A stretch of DNA of 64,000 nt from Allomuricauda sp. CAU 1633 (GCF_017313225.1 NZ_JAFLNE010000002.1:620001-684000); one strand, 5' to 3'. Numbered from the stretch's first letter, positions 55,885 to 64,000 are shown. The notes: a model not told the origin generated them from the letters alone. Numbers and translations are program-made.

Positions 55885-56924
55885 TTGCCCTTAAATTATT
55901 TGATCATGTGGAATTTCAGACCTCGTGGACCAAATGTGATTATTTTGTTGGTTCCGATTTACGTATCTCACAAAGGTGTCATGCCATTATACGTTCCCTA
56001 AGGTCCTTTATGATTATAAAAAGCACGGCCATTTCATTTCATTTCCAAATCAATATCAGCGGTCCATGTGGGCAATTAGTGTAATTATCTCAGGTTCGTT
56101 AAAAAGGATCTCTTTGTTTTTTATAGGGTTGCAGGGCCGCACCTTGATATCCCTTTTACGGGTCTTTGACCTATCAATGTAATTTAGGATGGAACTCATA
56201 ACCCCCATCAGTCCTTGCACTAGGGATAGAAAATAGAGATTTATCAACCACATAGTTCATAAAATGAACCGTATTAGGCTGTATGTGATGATTGTAAATT
56301 TTCGAACTCCAAAAGCTTGGAACCATGGATCATTTCATCAAGTAATTGAGAATTTTAATAGCGTGAAGGAACTCTTAAATTTAATCGGTAGTATCCTAAA
56401 TTCAACCATCGCTCGTGCAAATTTTCTTCAAAATCACAAAAGAAGGATAATCCCTTGTTCATTGCCATGATCGTGGCGCTATTCATTATAGCCTACTTTT
56501 CAGGACTTGGTCTGTGCTTACCAAGTTTGTTAAATTCAAATCAATAACCTATAAATATCTTTAAATAGTATTAATTTAGCGTGGAAAGTATATCGATATG
56601 GTCAAAAGTTACCTATTCGGTTACCTTTTTTGAAGAAATACGCGTAACATATTGGTCTATAGTTGGATACTGAAAATTTATTGGGTCAGTCATCCCGACT
56701 TACCTTATTTAAGTAAAATCAAAACACTGTTAATCTTATGATTTTCAGTGTTTTGTGTTTTTAGGCATATCGTTTGAATTCATTTAAAACCATCTAAAAT
56801 CATATCAGGCGTGTTCCCATCGGGAGCAAACACTTACAGTTCTTGTTGTAACTTTAAATGACTTTTAGAACCATTTTTCTTGTGTTTTGACTTTCACAGT
56901 ATTCACACTCTAAAAGGTTACAAC
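55885..56924. other. Gene-poor kilobase before the mobile element
   Basis: Short frames on both strands (55976-56182, 56056-56253, 56264-56470) have no recognisable domain. A stem ACTTGGT/ACCAAGT is at 56505-56526 and AAAACACTG/CAGTGTTTT with a T-rich tail at 56721-56754. The left junction of the element should lie in here; no tRNA gene was seen as target. Confidence 0.5.
56721..56760 (+). terminator. Candidate terminator upstream of integrase
   Basis: AAAACACTG (56721-56729) pairs with CAGTGTTTT (56746-56754), followed by GTGTTTTT. The 16-base loop is long. It would stop transcription entering the integrase. Confidence 0.5.
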
Positions 56925-58163
56925 ATGCAGAAAAACAATCGTTTAACAATCAATTTCTTTACAAGAAAGCACAAGGTTCAATCCGAGAACCTAATTGTCT
57001 ATTGCAGGATCACCATAGACGGTGAGCGCACCGATTTTAGCATAAATCGGGAGATAAAAGCCAATTTATGGGACAATAACCGTAAAAGGGGCAAGGGTTT
57101 TTCTAGTTATGTGATTTCCCTGAACAAGTACCTAGACCAAATTTATACAGGACTACATGAGGCCCATCGATTAATGATGGCAGAAGAAAAAGTAATAACT
57201 CCACTATCTATCAAAGCAAGATTTTTTGGGGAAGATGAGGGCGGAAAAACATTGAAACAATTGATTGCCTACCACAATGGAACCATGCACACTTCTTTAC
57301 GTCCGGGAACCAGAAAGAATTACCACATCACAGAAAGATGCATAGGCATATTTTTACAAGAGGAATATGGGGTTGAGGATATAAAGCTTAAAAAGTTGAA
57401 CTATCGTTTCATATCCGACTTTGAACAATACCTTAGAAAGTACAGACCATCTACACGAACAAAATGCACAAATAATGGTGCCATGAAGCACATGGAACGG
57501 CTTAAGAAAATGTCGAGGTTGGCCGTTCGGTTGGATTGGATAACGAAAGACCCTTTTGAAAACTATAAACTACGTTTTGAGAAAACCGAACGGGAATATT
57601 TGACAAAACGGGAATTGAGGTTGATTGAAGAAACCACGTTCACTAAGGATGGGGTTGAGAAATGTAAGGATGTGTTTCTTTTCTCGTGCTATACTGGTCT
57701 ATCCTATATCGATGTCAAGGCATTGACCCCAGACCACCTAATTAAAGGAATCGATGGTAATGAATGGTTGTTTACCAAAAGGATAAAGACGGACGAAAAA
57801 CTTAAAATCCCCCTACTACCGCAAGCAAAGGAAATCATCAAGAAATATGAAGATTCAGCCGAAAGAAGAATAGCGAAAGTCCTATTGCCTGTTTATAGCA
57901 ATCAAAAGGTCAATTATTACTTAAAGGAAATCAGCAGAACCTGCAAGATTTACAAGAAAGTGACATTCCATACAGCAAGGCACACTTTTGCAACAACGAT
58001 AACCTTGTCCAATGGAGTCCCTATAGAAACTGTCTCAAAGATGCTCGGCCATACCAAATTGTCCACTACCCAGATCTATGCCAGGGTATTGGAACACAAG
58101 ATAGGTGAGGACATGCAAAACCTAATAAATCATATGCAAACTAGCCGATCAGCCGAAGGATGA
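56925..58163 (+). CDS. Tyrosine recombinase of the Bacteroidota integrative-element type
   Basis: 412 residues from ATG at 56925 (an upstream TTG frame adds unrelated residues). N-terminal Arm-binding domain (RLTINFFTRKHKVQSENL), SAM-like core-binding domain, and C-terminal catalytic domain with HTARHTFAT (Arg II region), LGHTKLSTTQIYARV (His and catalytic Tyr). At the Arg I position the sequence is CYTGLSYIDV, with Ser in place of Arg, as in IntDOT of CTnDOT. It should integrate and excise the element that carries the mobilization genes just downstream. Confidence 0.92.
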   Translation: MQKNNRLTINFFTRKHKVQSENLIVYCRITIDGERTDFSINREIKANLWDNNRKRGKGFSSYVISLNKYLDQIYTGLHEAHRLMMAEEKVITPLSIKARFFGEDEGGKTLKQLIAYHNGTMHTSLRPGTRKNYHITERCIGIFLQEEYGVEDIKLKKLNYRFISDFEQYLRKYRPSTRTKCTNNGAMKHMERLKKMSRLAVRLDWITKDPFENYKLRFEKTEREYLTKRELRLIEETTFTKDGVEKCKDVFLFSCYTGLSYIDVKALTPDHLIKGIDGNEWLFTKRIKTDEKLKIPLLPQAKEIIKKYEDSAERRIAKVLLPVYSNQKVNYYLKEISRTCKIYKKVTFHTARHTFATTITLSNGVPIETVSKMLGHTKLSTTQIYARVLEHKIGEDMQNLINHMQTSRSAEG

Positions 58164-58182
58164 TAAGGATGTATTTCTTCTG

Positions 58183-58267
58183 TCCCGCTTGCGGGACGTA
58201 GGAATAGCAAGAGGGTGATGCGCAGATTGCGCCATCACGGTTGTTTTCGGGTCTTCAACGAGTTGAA
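58183..58267. other. Palindrome cluster between integrase and mobilization genes, candidate oriT
   Basis: Three inverted repeats lie close together: GTCCCGC/GCGGGAC (58183-58198), GTGATGCGC/GCGCCATCAC (58215-58238) and TTCAACGAGTTGAA (58254-58267). The first may end the integrase transcript. Their place just ahead of the mobilization genes is where oriT usually lies. No nick site can be identified. Confidence 0.4.
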
Positions 58268-58425
58268 AACCAGTTAATTGAACAGATTTTGGAATACTGC
58301 ACATAATCAGGGGCTACAGTAGACTTTTCCGAAATCTACAGTAAACCCTTTGGGAAGCCCAATAAACACTGGAAATTTTTGACGAAAAAATTGACGCATT
58401 TTCACTAAAAAACAAAATCACACCT

Positions 58426-59010
58426 ATGGAAAAGCAATCAGCAATTGGTAGAACAAAGAAAGGGAGCGGTGGTTGTTCCAATATCACCGTAAAGAAGGAA
58501 ACAGCCACACGCTTTCGCAGTTATTCTAAAAAGTTTAACAGATCGCATAGTGAAGTATTGGACGGGATGATACAATACTTCAAGGAGAACAACCTTGACC
58601 CTTTTGGAGAGGGAACAAAGATCATCCTTGACAGCATCAAAAAACTGGAGCGTCAGATGATGAAAAAATTTGATAGGCTCATCGCCATTATCAAGAACAT
58701 GGAAAAGACCAGTATCCGGCCCACCTATGAAATGATGCTCATTCTTTACGAGGCCTATGTAAAGGATGGAAGGAAACCGAGAAGGGAACCTATCCAAATT
58801 CAGGAAGAGCGAATGGATTTTTTGGAGCCTAGGAATACTGTTCCAAAAGTGGAGCACGAGAGAATGCTGCAAGAATTCAATGAATATAAAAAACGCTGCA
58901 ATGAAATGCTCAACAGCGTTGAAAAGGTGGAACCCATGATGGGAAAACCATATCTAAAGATCAATATGGGCTTTGGGGATTTTGAAAGCCTGAAACATCA
59001 ATTAAGATAA
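58426..59010 (+). CDS. BfmA/BtgA-type mobilization protein
   Basis: 194 residues. N-terminal basic part (RTKKGSGGCSNITVKKETATRF, shown here in two parts: RTKKGSGGCSN and ITVKKETATRF) with a ribbon-helix-helix-like region SHSEVLDGMIQYFKENN, then a long coiled-coil helix (LERQMMKKFDRLIAIIKNME, KVEHERMLQEFNEYKKRCNE). The family comprises oriT-binding accessory proteins of Bacteroides mobilizable transposons. It is followed by the relaxase-like gene after five bases. Good match in size and layout; DNA binding is inferred from family. Confidence 0.85.
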   Translation: MEKQSAIGRTKKGSGGCSNITVKKETATRFRSYSKKFNRSHSEVLDGMIQYFKENNLDPFGEGTKIILDSIKKLERQMMKKFDRLIAIIKNMEKTSIRPTYEMMLILYEAYVKDGRKPRREPIQIQEERMDFLEPRNTVPKVEHERMLQEFNEYKKRCNEMLNSVEKVEPMMGKPYLKINMGFGDFESLKHQLR

Positions 59011-59015
59011 CGCCC

Positions 59016-60038
59016 ATGTACCTTATCATCTCAGCACAGAAAATGGGCAGTACCTATAACTCCAGTGTAGGGAACTATGTGGACTATCTGGAAAAGGAAA
59101 ACGAGGACAGGTTGCCCGAACAGAGGGAGGAATTCTTTGACCAAGAGAACGACAGCGTAAGTCCTCAAACGGTCATCGATGAAATAGATGCCAATACGGC
59201 CAAACTGAGACAGAAAGATCCAAAATTCTACTCCATAGTGGTCAGTCCCAACCAAAGGGAGCTGAAGGCCATCGGCAATGACCCAAATCTGCTTAGGGAA
59301 TATACAAGGAAGCTCATGGAGGACTATGCCAAGAGTTTCCATCGCAGCCAAGAGGTTAAGGCCGAAAACCTAAAGTATTATGCCAAGATCGAGCATGAGC
59401 GCACCTATCGGGGCTTCGATAAACAGGTACAGGAGAATGCCCCATACCGTGGCGAAATAGCAAGGCTCAGGAACGAGATACGAAAAGTGGAACGGGGCGA
59501 ATCCATTGGGAATGTCAAAGAGCTTGAAAAAAGAATCAAAGAGCAAGAAAGATTGGCACCCCACAAACAGAACGGGCAACTGGTGGCCGCAGGGATGAAG
59601 AAAGAGGGGCCACAGACCCATATCCATATCATAGTCAGCAGAAGGGACATAACGAACACCTATACGCTTTCCCCAATGGCCAAGCACAAGGCATCCGAGG
59701 TTCAATTAAATGGAAAGACGGTCAAGAGAGGGTTTGATCGGGACAGTTTTTACCAAGCAGCCGAAAAGACCTTTGACAGGACAACTGGCTTCAAGAGGAA
59801 CTATATGGATTCCTATGTGGGGAGAAAAGCCCATGCCAAGGAACCGGGCAAGTTCTTTGCCAAGGTTATGGGACTGCCCACCAAGGAAAAGGACATGGCC
59901 TTTAAATTGCTTAAAACGATGGGTATCAAAGCTCCCAGTATACCGACCAATAAAGTACAGATAGGGGTCAAAATCATCAAAGCCCTTGGAAGGGGTATCA
60001 ATAAGGCAAGGGGAGCGGGTGAGGATATGGGCTACTGA
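59016..60038 (+). CDS. Relaxase-like mobilization protein (BtgB/DUF5712 type)
   Basis: 340 residues. The N-terminus carries a likely catalytic Tyr region (GSTYNSSVGNYVDYLEKEN). The middle has PHKQNGQLVAAGMKKEG and the metal-binding HxH motif THIHIIVSRRD, as in mobilization relaxases. A charged helical segment lies between (RNEIRKVERGESIG). It should nick at oriT and lead the strand during transfer. Together with the BfmA/BtgA-like gene and the integrase it makes a small mobilizable element without its own transfer genes, so it would need a helper. Confidence 0.85.
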   Translation: MYLIISAQKMGSTYNSSVGNYVDYLEKENEDRLPEQREEFFDQENDSVSPQTVIDEIDANTAKLRQKDPKFYSIVVSPNQRELKAIGNDPNLLREYTRKLMEDYAKSFHRSQEVKAENLKYYAKIEHERTYRGFDKQVQENAPYRGEIARLRNEIRKVERGESIGNVKELEKRIKEQERLAPHKQNGQLVAAGMKKEGPQTHIHIIVSRRDITNTYTLSPMAKHKASEVQLNGKTVKRGFDRDSFYQAAEKTFDRTTGFKRNYMDSYVGRKAHAKEPGKFFAKVMGLPTKEKDMAFKLLKTMGIKAPSIPTNKVQIGVKIIKALGRGINKARGAGEDMGY

Positions 60039-60064
60039 GATTCAAAATGTAGGTTGCGCCCTAC

Positions 60065-60110
60065 CGGGTTTTTGCTTCACGCTTATCTTCCCGATCGCTA
60101 CAAAAACCCG
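60065..60110. repeat. Inverted repeat CGGGTTTTTG/CAAAAACCCG after mobilization genes
   Basis: Perfect ten-base arms (60065-60074, 60101-60110) with a 26-base loop, 26 bp past the relaxase stop. It may be a terminator or part of the element end. No T run beyond the stem. Confidence 0.5.
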
Positions 60111-60259
60111 ATAGGATCCATGCGCAAAAGTTGAGGGTAGGATTTGGGGTTCTTTTTCTTATATTTTGAAACAGTTCGGTTTTAAGGGGAGCTTACACAA
60201 GGATTTTCAATTATTTTTTTCAGTTCTGTATTCATTTCAAAATGAAAGCCAACGCTTTT

Positions 60260-60287
60260 GATAAAATGAGTTTTAATTCATTTTATC
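60260..60287. terminator. Candidate terminator GATAAAATGA/TCATTTTATC
   Basis: Perfect ten-base stem with eight-base loop (60260-60269, 60278-60287). On the plus strand a T-rich but interrupted tail follows. It separates the mobilization genes from the convergent serine hydrolase gene. Confidence 0.45.
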
Positions 60288-60308
60288 TATTGTTGTAGTT
60301 TGTTTTAA

Positions 60309-61646
60309 CTAGTTAAATAAATCAGATTTGGCGATCATCCTTGATATTAAAGGTAGTTTGTTTTCATTGTTATTTTCGTCTTTACTTCCGAAATATGCAA
60401 TAACTAAATCCTTTTTGGGAGAAACATATAATCCAGACCCTCCAAAACCTGCTTTCCAAAAATCACCATCTTCCATAACAAATTCCCATTGGTATGTCTC
60501 ATGCTTAATAGGCTCACCGTATAGTAAGTTTTTAGTATTTGAATCATTATCGGTAAACCAGTCAGTACTTTTAGTTTCTAATAATAATTTTGGTCGACCT
60601 TCCATTTGAATTGCCTCAAGATGTCTGGTAGAAACAACAGGATTATTATTTCTTCTGCCTGAGGGTGTGTAGAGCATCCCTAGACGGGCTAAATCTCTCA
60701 AAGTAGAGCTAAATCCAAGAGGTGACGCTGATCGGCCAAATGCTGCATTCATTATTACTGCGTCAGACATAGCTCCAGATTTTTTCCAGATCTCTTGTTC
60801 AATAAAGTTTGAATACTTTTGACCGCTTACTTCTTCAATTAATGCAGATAGGATAAGGGGATTAATGTCGGCATATTCAAAAACTTCGCCCGCCGGTCTA
60901 TGTGAGGCAATTTCAGCAAAATATTCAAGTGGATTTTCTAAGGCCATTGAAGTATTTGGCCACCCCCATACAAGAAGCGATTTTTTAAAACAATCACCGC
61001 CATGTGATTCACTTGGAACACAATCGAGACCAGAAGTCATGTCTAGAAAATCAATGACTTTAATTTTTCCTGCATGACTCCCCTTTAACTCAGGTATATA
61101 TACTTCCACAGGGTCTTCTGTATTAATTTTCCCCTGATCAATTAATATTCCGACGGAAAGAGATACCAATATTTTTGAAATTGACATATAAGTATGTTTA
61201 TCATCTGGAAGCATCCGTGGATAGGATTCAAAAATAATATTCCCTTTATGTATTACAATTGCACCGTTTGTTGGTGAATTATTTATGTAATTTTTAAAGA
61301 TGAAGTCTTTCTTATCCAATGCAAATTGAAATTGAGCTACATCTTCGCGAAGATGAATCGGTAGACATTTTTTGTATTGACCAGCTTTTATAATTGTATG
61401 TGGCCAAAACTCAGAAAAATGAAGATAAATATATCTGGAAGCATCACCTTGCAACGCCCAGGACTCAAAATCATCCCAGTTTTCATCATTAAATCTTTGA
61501 TGTACCTTTTTAGATTTTTCCAGTGAAAAATCGATATAGTCACTTTCAGGAAAACCTTGATCATTAGAATTACTTTCAACAGTTTTTTGATTTTGTGTGC
61601 AAGAACACAATGTCAATAAAATAAATATTTGGATAGCAGACTTCAT
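60309..61646 (-). CDS. Serine hydrolase (beta-lactamase/penicillin-binding-like), lipoprotein
   Basis: 445 residues with lipobox FILLTLCSC. Beta-lactamase class C-like fold: SISK motif in TYMSISKILVSLSVG (nucleophile Ser), YADINPLILSALIEEVSG (the YxN-type Tyr), and a C-terminal GFGGSGLYVSPKKDLVIAYFG. The family includes esterases and peptidases, and resistance activity is not implied. The gene is AT-richer to the eye than the polysaccharide genes, and its stop overlaps the palindrome TTTAACTAGTTAAA (60304-60317). It is one of two lipoprotein genes between palindromic spacers, so it looks like a cassette gene. Confidence 0.88.
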   Translation of the reverse strand: MKSAIQIFILLTLCSCTQNQKTVESNSNDQGFPESDYIDFSLEKSKKVHQRFNDENWDDFESWALQGDASRYIYLHFSEFWPHTIIKAGQYKKCLPIHLREDVAQFQFALDKKDFIFKNYINNSPTNGAIVIHKGNIIFESYPRMLPDDKHTYMSISKILVSLSVGILIDQGKINTEDPVEVYIPELKGSHAGKIKVIDFLDMTSGLDCVPSESHGGDCFKKSLLVWGWPNTSMALENPLEYFAEIASHRPAGEVFEYADINPLILSALIEEVSGQKYSNFIEQEIWKKSGAMSDAVIMNAAFGRSASPLGFSSTLRDLARLGMLYTPSGRRNNNPVVSTRHLEAIQMEGRPKLLLETKSTDWFTDNDSNTKNLLYGEPIKHETYQWEFVMEDGDFWKAGFGGSGLYVSPKKDLVIAYFGSKDENNNENKLPLISRMIAKSDLFN

Positions 61647-61667
61647 TTAGTTCTATTTTATAAACTA

Positions 61668-61792
61668 CAATGGCCACGCGGCTATGGCGAGTAGTGTTGC
61701 GAGCTTGCTCGCAAGAGCTACAGGCATTTTTCCCAATGGCCACGCGGCTATGGCGAGTAGTGTTGCGAGCTTGCTCGCCAGAGCTACAGGCA
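61668..61792. repeat. 59-bp direct repeat, two copies with one difference
   Basis: Copies at 61668-61726 and 61734-61792, starting CAATGGCCACGCGGCTATGG and ending GAGCTACAGGCA. They differ by A/C at one position. Each contains the palindrome GCGAGCTTGCTCGC. They lie just upstream of the serine hydrolase start and form part of a cassette spacer. Confidence 0.9.
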
Positions 61793-61807
61793 GCCATTAG
61801 ACGCTGA

Positions 61808-61934
61808 TTCGCTATAGCCGTAGTTGGGAAAAGTACTTTTTTCCTTTGCGGCGCGCTGGCCTTTAATTGTTAAACTTGGAATAAATATAGCGAATAAGCG
61901 GTCGTTTCAATGCCGCTTATACATTGTTATGGGC
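61808..61934. repeat. Nested palindromic spacer B, attC-like
   Basis: TTCGCTATA (61808-61816) pairs with TATAGCGAA (61886-61894); ATAAGCGG (61894-61901) pairs with CCGCTTAT (61913-61920); then GTTATGGGC (61926-61934) overlaps the amidohydrolase stop. GTTATGGGC is the inverse of GCCCATAAC at 62905-62913 on the other side of the gene. Confidence 0.6.
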
Positions 61935-62889
61935 TTTTGAGTTTTGAAATTTCTTCCTCACTTAGTCGAAGGAACTTGGCAGCATTATTAAAAAATATAT
62001 CCTCCTTTTGTTTTAATGTTAGGAAATCAGCATTGTTAACCGATTGAATTCCAATTGTAATCAGTTCGGGAAATACCATCTGATCACTTCCATACATAAT
62101 TCTATCTCCAAACCCAGAATTAATTAACGATTTCAGATAGGTATTCAATTCTTCTTGAGGTAAAATCCAATTGATAAGAGCGATATCGACATACAGGTTA
62201 GGGTGTTCATACATCATTGCTTTAAGATCGTCCACATAGGGCCATCCACCATGCATGATAAAAAGTCTTAAGTCGGGATATTTAAACAATACATCTTCTA
62301 GCTGTAAGGGATTGGCGTTGTATGCACGCATTCCACCCTGTCCGGGCAAAATGTGAAATCCATAATTTGGGCCTCCTGGTAAAACGTGAAAGCCAATTGG
62401 AATATCAAACTCTTGAGCTAATTCAAAGTAGGGTATTTGAGAGGAGTCGTTAGCTAGTATTCCTGCAAAAAAAGGTGTCATTTCAGCAATAGCCTTTACA
62501 CTTCCATTTTCAATTTGATTTTTCAACTCATCAATATCCCTAGACGATTTTGCGTTTATAATAATATCTGGAGCTTCCTTTACCCATCCTTGTGCATTTG
62601 TTACCAGTGCCTTGACTATATTATGCTCTTTAAACTTGGATAGCATCAAGTTTTTTAGTTCTTCAGCTGATGTTGCTCCCTGAAAAGTTTCGCCACGTAA
62701 TGTTGGGGGATGAGTCATACCAAGCATTTGATGCCCCTCATGAAATGCGTGGAGATGCATATCGATAATCGGTCCGGTGTATGTAGTTGAATTGGCATCA
62801 TTAATAGTGGAGTTACTTTTCTCTTGTTGGTTATTGCATGAGGTTAGCAAAAGAAGAACTGTTAAAAAGGTAATAGTTTGTGGTTTCAT
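61927..62889 (-). CDS. Amidohydrolase-family (amidohydrolase 2) lipoprotein
   Basis: 320 residues, lipobox LTVLLLLTSC. Metal-dependent TIM barrel: IIDMHLHAFHEG (metal His pair), IGFHVLPGG, LFIMHGGWPYVDDL (His) and DRIMYGSDQMVFPEL (Asp). Relatives are decarboxylases and hydrolases of small acids or lactones; the substrate is unknown. The gene fills almost the whole stretch between spacer B and spacer C, its stop lying inside GTTATGGGC and its start 16 bases from GCCCATAAC. This fit is like a gene cassette. Confidence 0.88.
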   Translation of the reverse strand: MKPQTITFLTVLLLLTSCNNQQEKSNSTINDANSTTYTGPIIDMHLHAFHEGHQMLGMTHPPTLRGETFQGATSAEELKNLMLSKFKEHNIVKALVTNAQGWVKEAPDIIINAKSSRDIDELKNQIENGSVKAIAEMTPFFAGILANDSSQIPYFELAQEFDIPIGFHVLPGGPNYGFHILPGQGGMRAYNANPLQLEDVLFKYPDLRLFIMHGGWPYVDDLKAMMYEHPNLYVDIALINWILPQEELNTYLKSLINSGFGDRIMYGSDQMVFPELITIGIQSVNNADFLTLKQKEDIFFNNAAKFLRLSEEEISKLKSP

Positions 62890-62904
62890 ATTCTTTCATT
62901 TATT

Positions 62905-62996
62905 GCCCATAACTTGATTATATACTGAACTTTGTTGGGCATATACCGCCAATTTGGTTGGCTATGCCCAAGTTTCTTAAATTATTGTTCAGTATA
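62905..62996. repeat. Nested palindromic spacer C, attC-like
   Basis: Outer arms TATACTGAAC/GTTCAGTATA (62921-62930, 62987-62996), inner arms TTGGGCATA/TATGCCCAA (62935-62943, 62963-62971), innermost GCC/GGC (62948-62950, 62960-62962), with unequal unpaired spacers (4 and 15 bases). GTTGGGC at 62934-62940 fits the integron core-site form GTTRRRY. GCCCATAAC at 62905-62913 marks the border with the amidohydrolase gene. Confidence 0.65.
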
Positions 62997-63036
62997 GTTT
63001 CCATTTTTATCTTCTCAGTATGCAATATAAAGATAA

Positions 63037-64000
63037 TTAAAGGTCATCAAATGGGTTGTTGATGTTTTTGATACTATTCTCGGTTACATGGGTATAGATC
63101 ATGGTGGTCTTTGGGTTGTTGTGCCCCAAAAGTTCTTGGATATAACGGATATCGGTTCCACTTTCCAATAAATGTGTAGCAAAACTATGCCTTAACGTGT
63201 GAAGAGTAACCTTTTTCCGTATTCCAGAACTCATAACAGCCTTTTTTAAAACGCTTTGAGCGCTTCTGGCACTATATTTTAATGTTTTTTGACCTTCAAA
63301 CAGATATTCTTTGGGCCTGAACTGTTTATAATACTCCCGAAGAATCTTCAGAAAACTGGCGGAAAGTTAAGTATATCTATATTTTTTCCCTTTTCCGCCC
63401 TTTATGTGTATCAACATTCTTCTACTGTCAATATCATCGATTCTGAGATTCATAGCTTCACCTATTCTTAGCCCTCCAGAGTAGATGAGGGACAATAGTG
63501 TTTTATGTTTTAGGTTGTGGGTGGCATCGATGATGGACCTTACCTCCGCCTTGCTCAGGACAACAGGAAGTTTTTTCTCTTTCTTTGGTCTACTTAGGTT
63601 CAACGCACCAATATCGATACCCTTGAACGAAAAATACTTCTTTTTGCCATTTATACATTGATTTTGATATGATATGGATTTTCCTTCACGGACGATGAAT
63701 TCATAATTAAAGGATTCGACCAACCTTTTTGAGTAGTTTCTAGAATTTCTCAAGATGGTGTACCTGAGAAAAAAACTGGTTACCTCAACGTAGGTGTCCA
63801 CAGTATTGGGACTCAATCTCTTTTCCTCTAACCACCTCCTGAACTTATCCAAGTTTTGTTTGTTCAGTGAATCAATGGGCGGTAAATAAAGTTTTACTTT
63901 CTTTTTAGGTTTATCATTTTGCTTTTGCTTTAATTCGGTATAGTCCACATAGCAATTTATCTTGCACATATGGTTAAATACAAGACTTAAGTTCTGCCCC
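63037..64000 (-). pseudogene. Tyrosine recombinase with in-frame stop, 5' end beyond window
   Basis: One frame runs from the right edge to 63037. An ATG is at 63969, but the frame stays open upstream, so the true start may lie outside. Motifs are GGLRIGEAMNLRIDDID (Arg I), [16 protein letters not shown] (Arg II), [17 protein letters not shown] (His, catalytic Tyr). At 63367-63369 a TAA interrupts the frame after KKYRYT; the reading goes on in the same frame ([16 protein letters not shown], then YLFEGQ), so a TTA Leu codon changed by one base would explain it. This XerC/IntI-like family is common in Bacteroidota and differs from the integrase at 56925. It borders the palindromic cassettes. Confidence 0.85.

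Noticed and set aside
55976-56470. Three short frames on both strands before the integrase
   Set aside because: No domain, no consistent strand, overlapping each other.
60309-61646. Antibiotic-resistance beta-lactamase
   Set aside because: The fold and the SISK motif fit the wide serine hydrolase family; nothing in the sequence shows a true lactamase.
61668-61792. CRISPR array
   Set aside because: Only two repeat copies, 59 bp each with a seven-base spacer and no cas genes; it is a tandem repeat in a cassette spacer.

Overview
The window looks like chromosomal DNA of a marine-type flavobacterium (Bacteroidota, probably Flavobacteriaceae). The reasons are two SusC/SusD pairs, a hybrid two-component system sensor, many lipoproteins, FG-GAP/UnbV proteins, few Shine-Dalgarno sequences and a Bacteroidota-type mobilizable element. 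No rRNA, tRNA or CRISPR array was recognised.

Region 1 (1-20 kb) is mostly on the minus strand and resembles a sugar-oxidation locus more than a hydrolase locus. It holds the start of a GMC oxidoreductase, a Tat-signal mannonate-dehydratase-like protein, two related TolB-like propeller lipases-type surface proteins of unknown function, a xylose-isomerase-fold protein, a ThuA protein, a large FG-GAP/UnbV lipoprotein, a Gfo/Idh/MocA oxidoreductase, SusC/SusD pair 1 and a di-haem cytochrome.

Region 2 (20-55 kb) is a mannan/galactoglucomannan utilization locus. It contains a hybrid sensor, SusC/SusD pair 2, a second FG-GAP/UnbV lipoprotein, three GH26 genes (one frameshifted), GH130, GH9, a GH30-like clan-A hydrolase, GH27, GH5, a CE2-like esterase, two AGE-family epimerases (one cytosolic, one lipoprotein), an AraC regulator, an aldo/keto reductase and a sodium/solute symporter. 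The logic matches the known mannobiose route: endo-mannanase, import, epimerization of mannobiose to mannosylglucose, phosphorolysis by GH130 to mannose-1-phosphate and glucose. A 17-base sequence shared by two divergent promoter regions, with shorter versions at others, is a candidate operator. A seven-haem cytochrome overlapping a DUF1080 gene (53.8-55.9 kb) follows.

Region 3 (56-64 kb) is accessory DNA. An IntDOT-like integrase with BfmA/BtgA-type and relaxase-like mobilization genes forms a mobilizable element. Next to it are two lipoprotein genes (serine hydrolase, amidohydrolase) separated by palindromic, attC-like spacers and a 59-bp direct repeat, then a tyrosine recombinase of a different family that carries one in-frame stop and runs off the window. 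This looks like an integron-like cassette array and is the most unusual part of the window.
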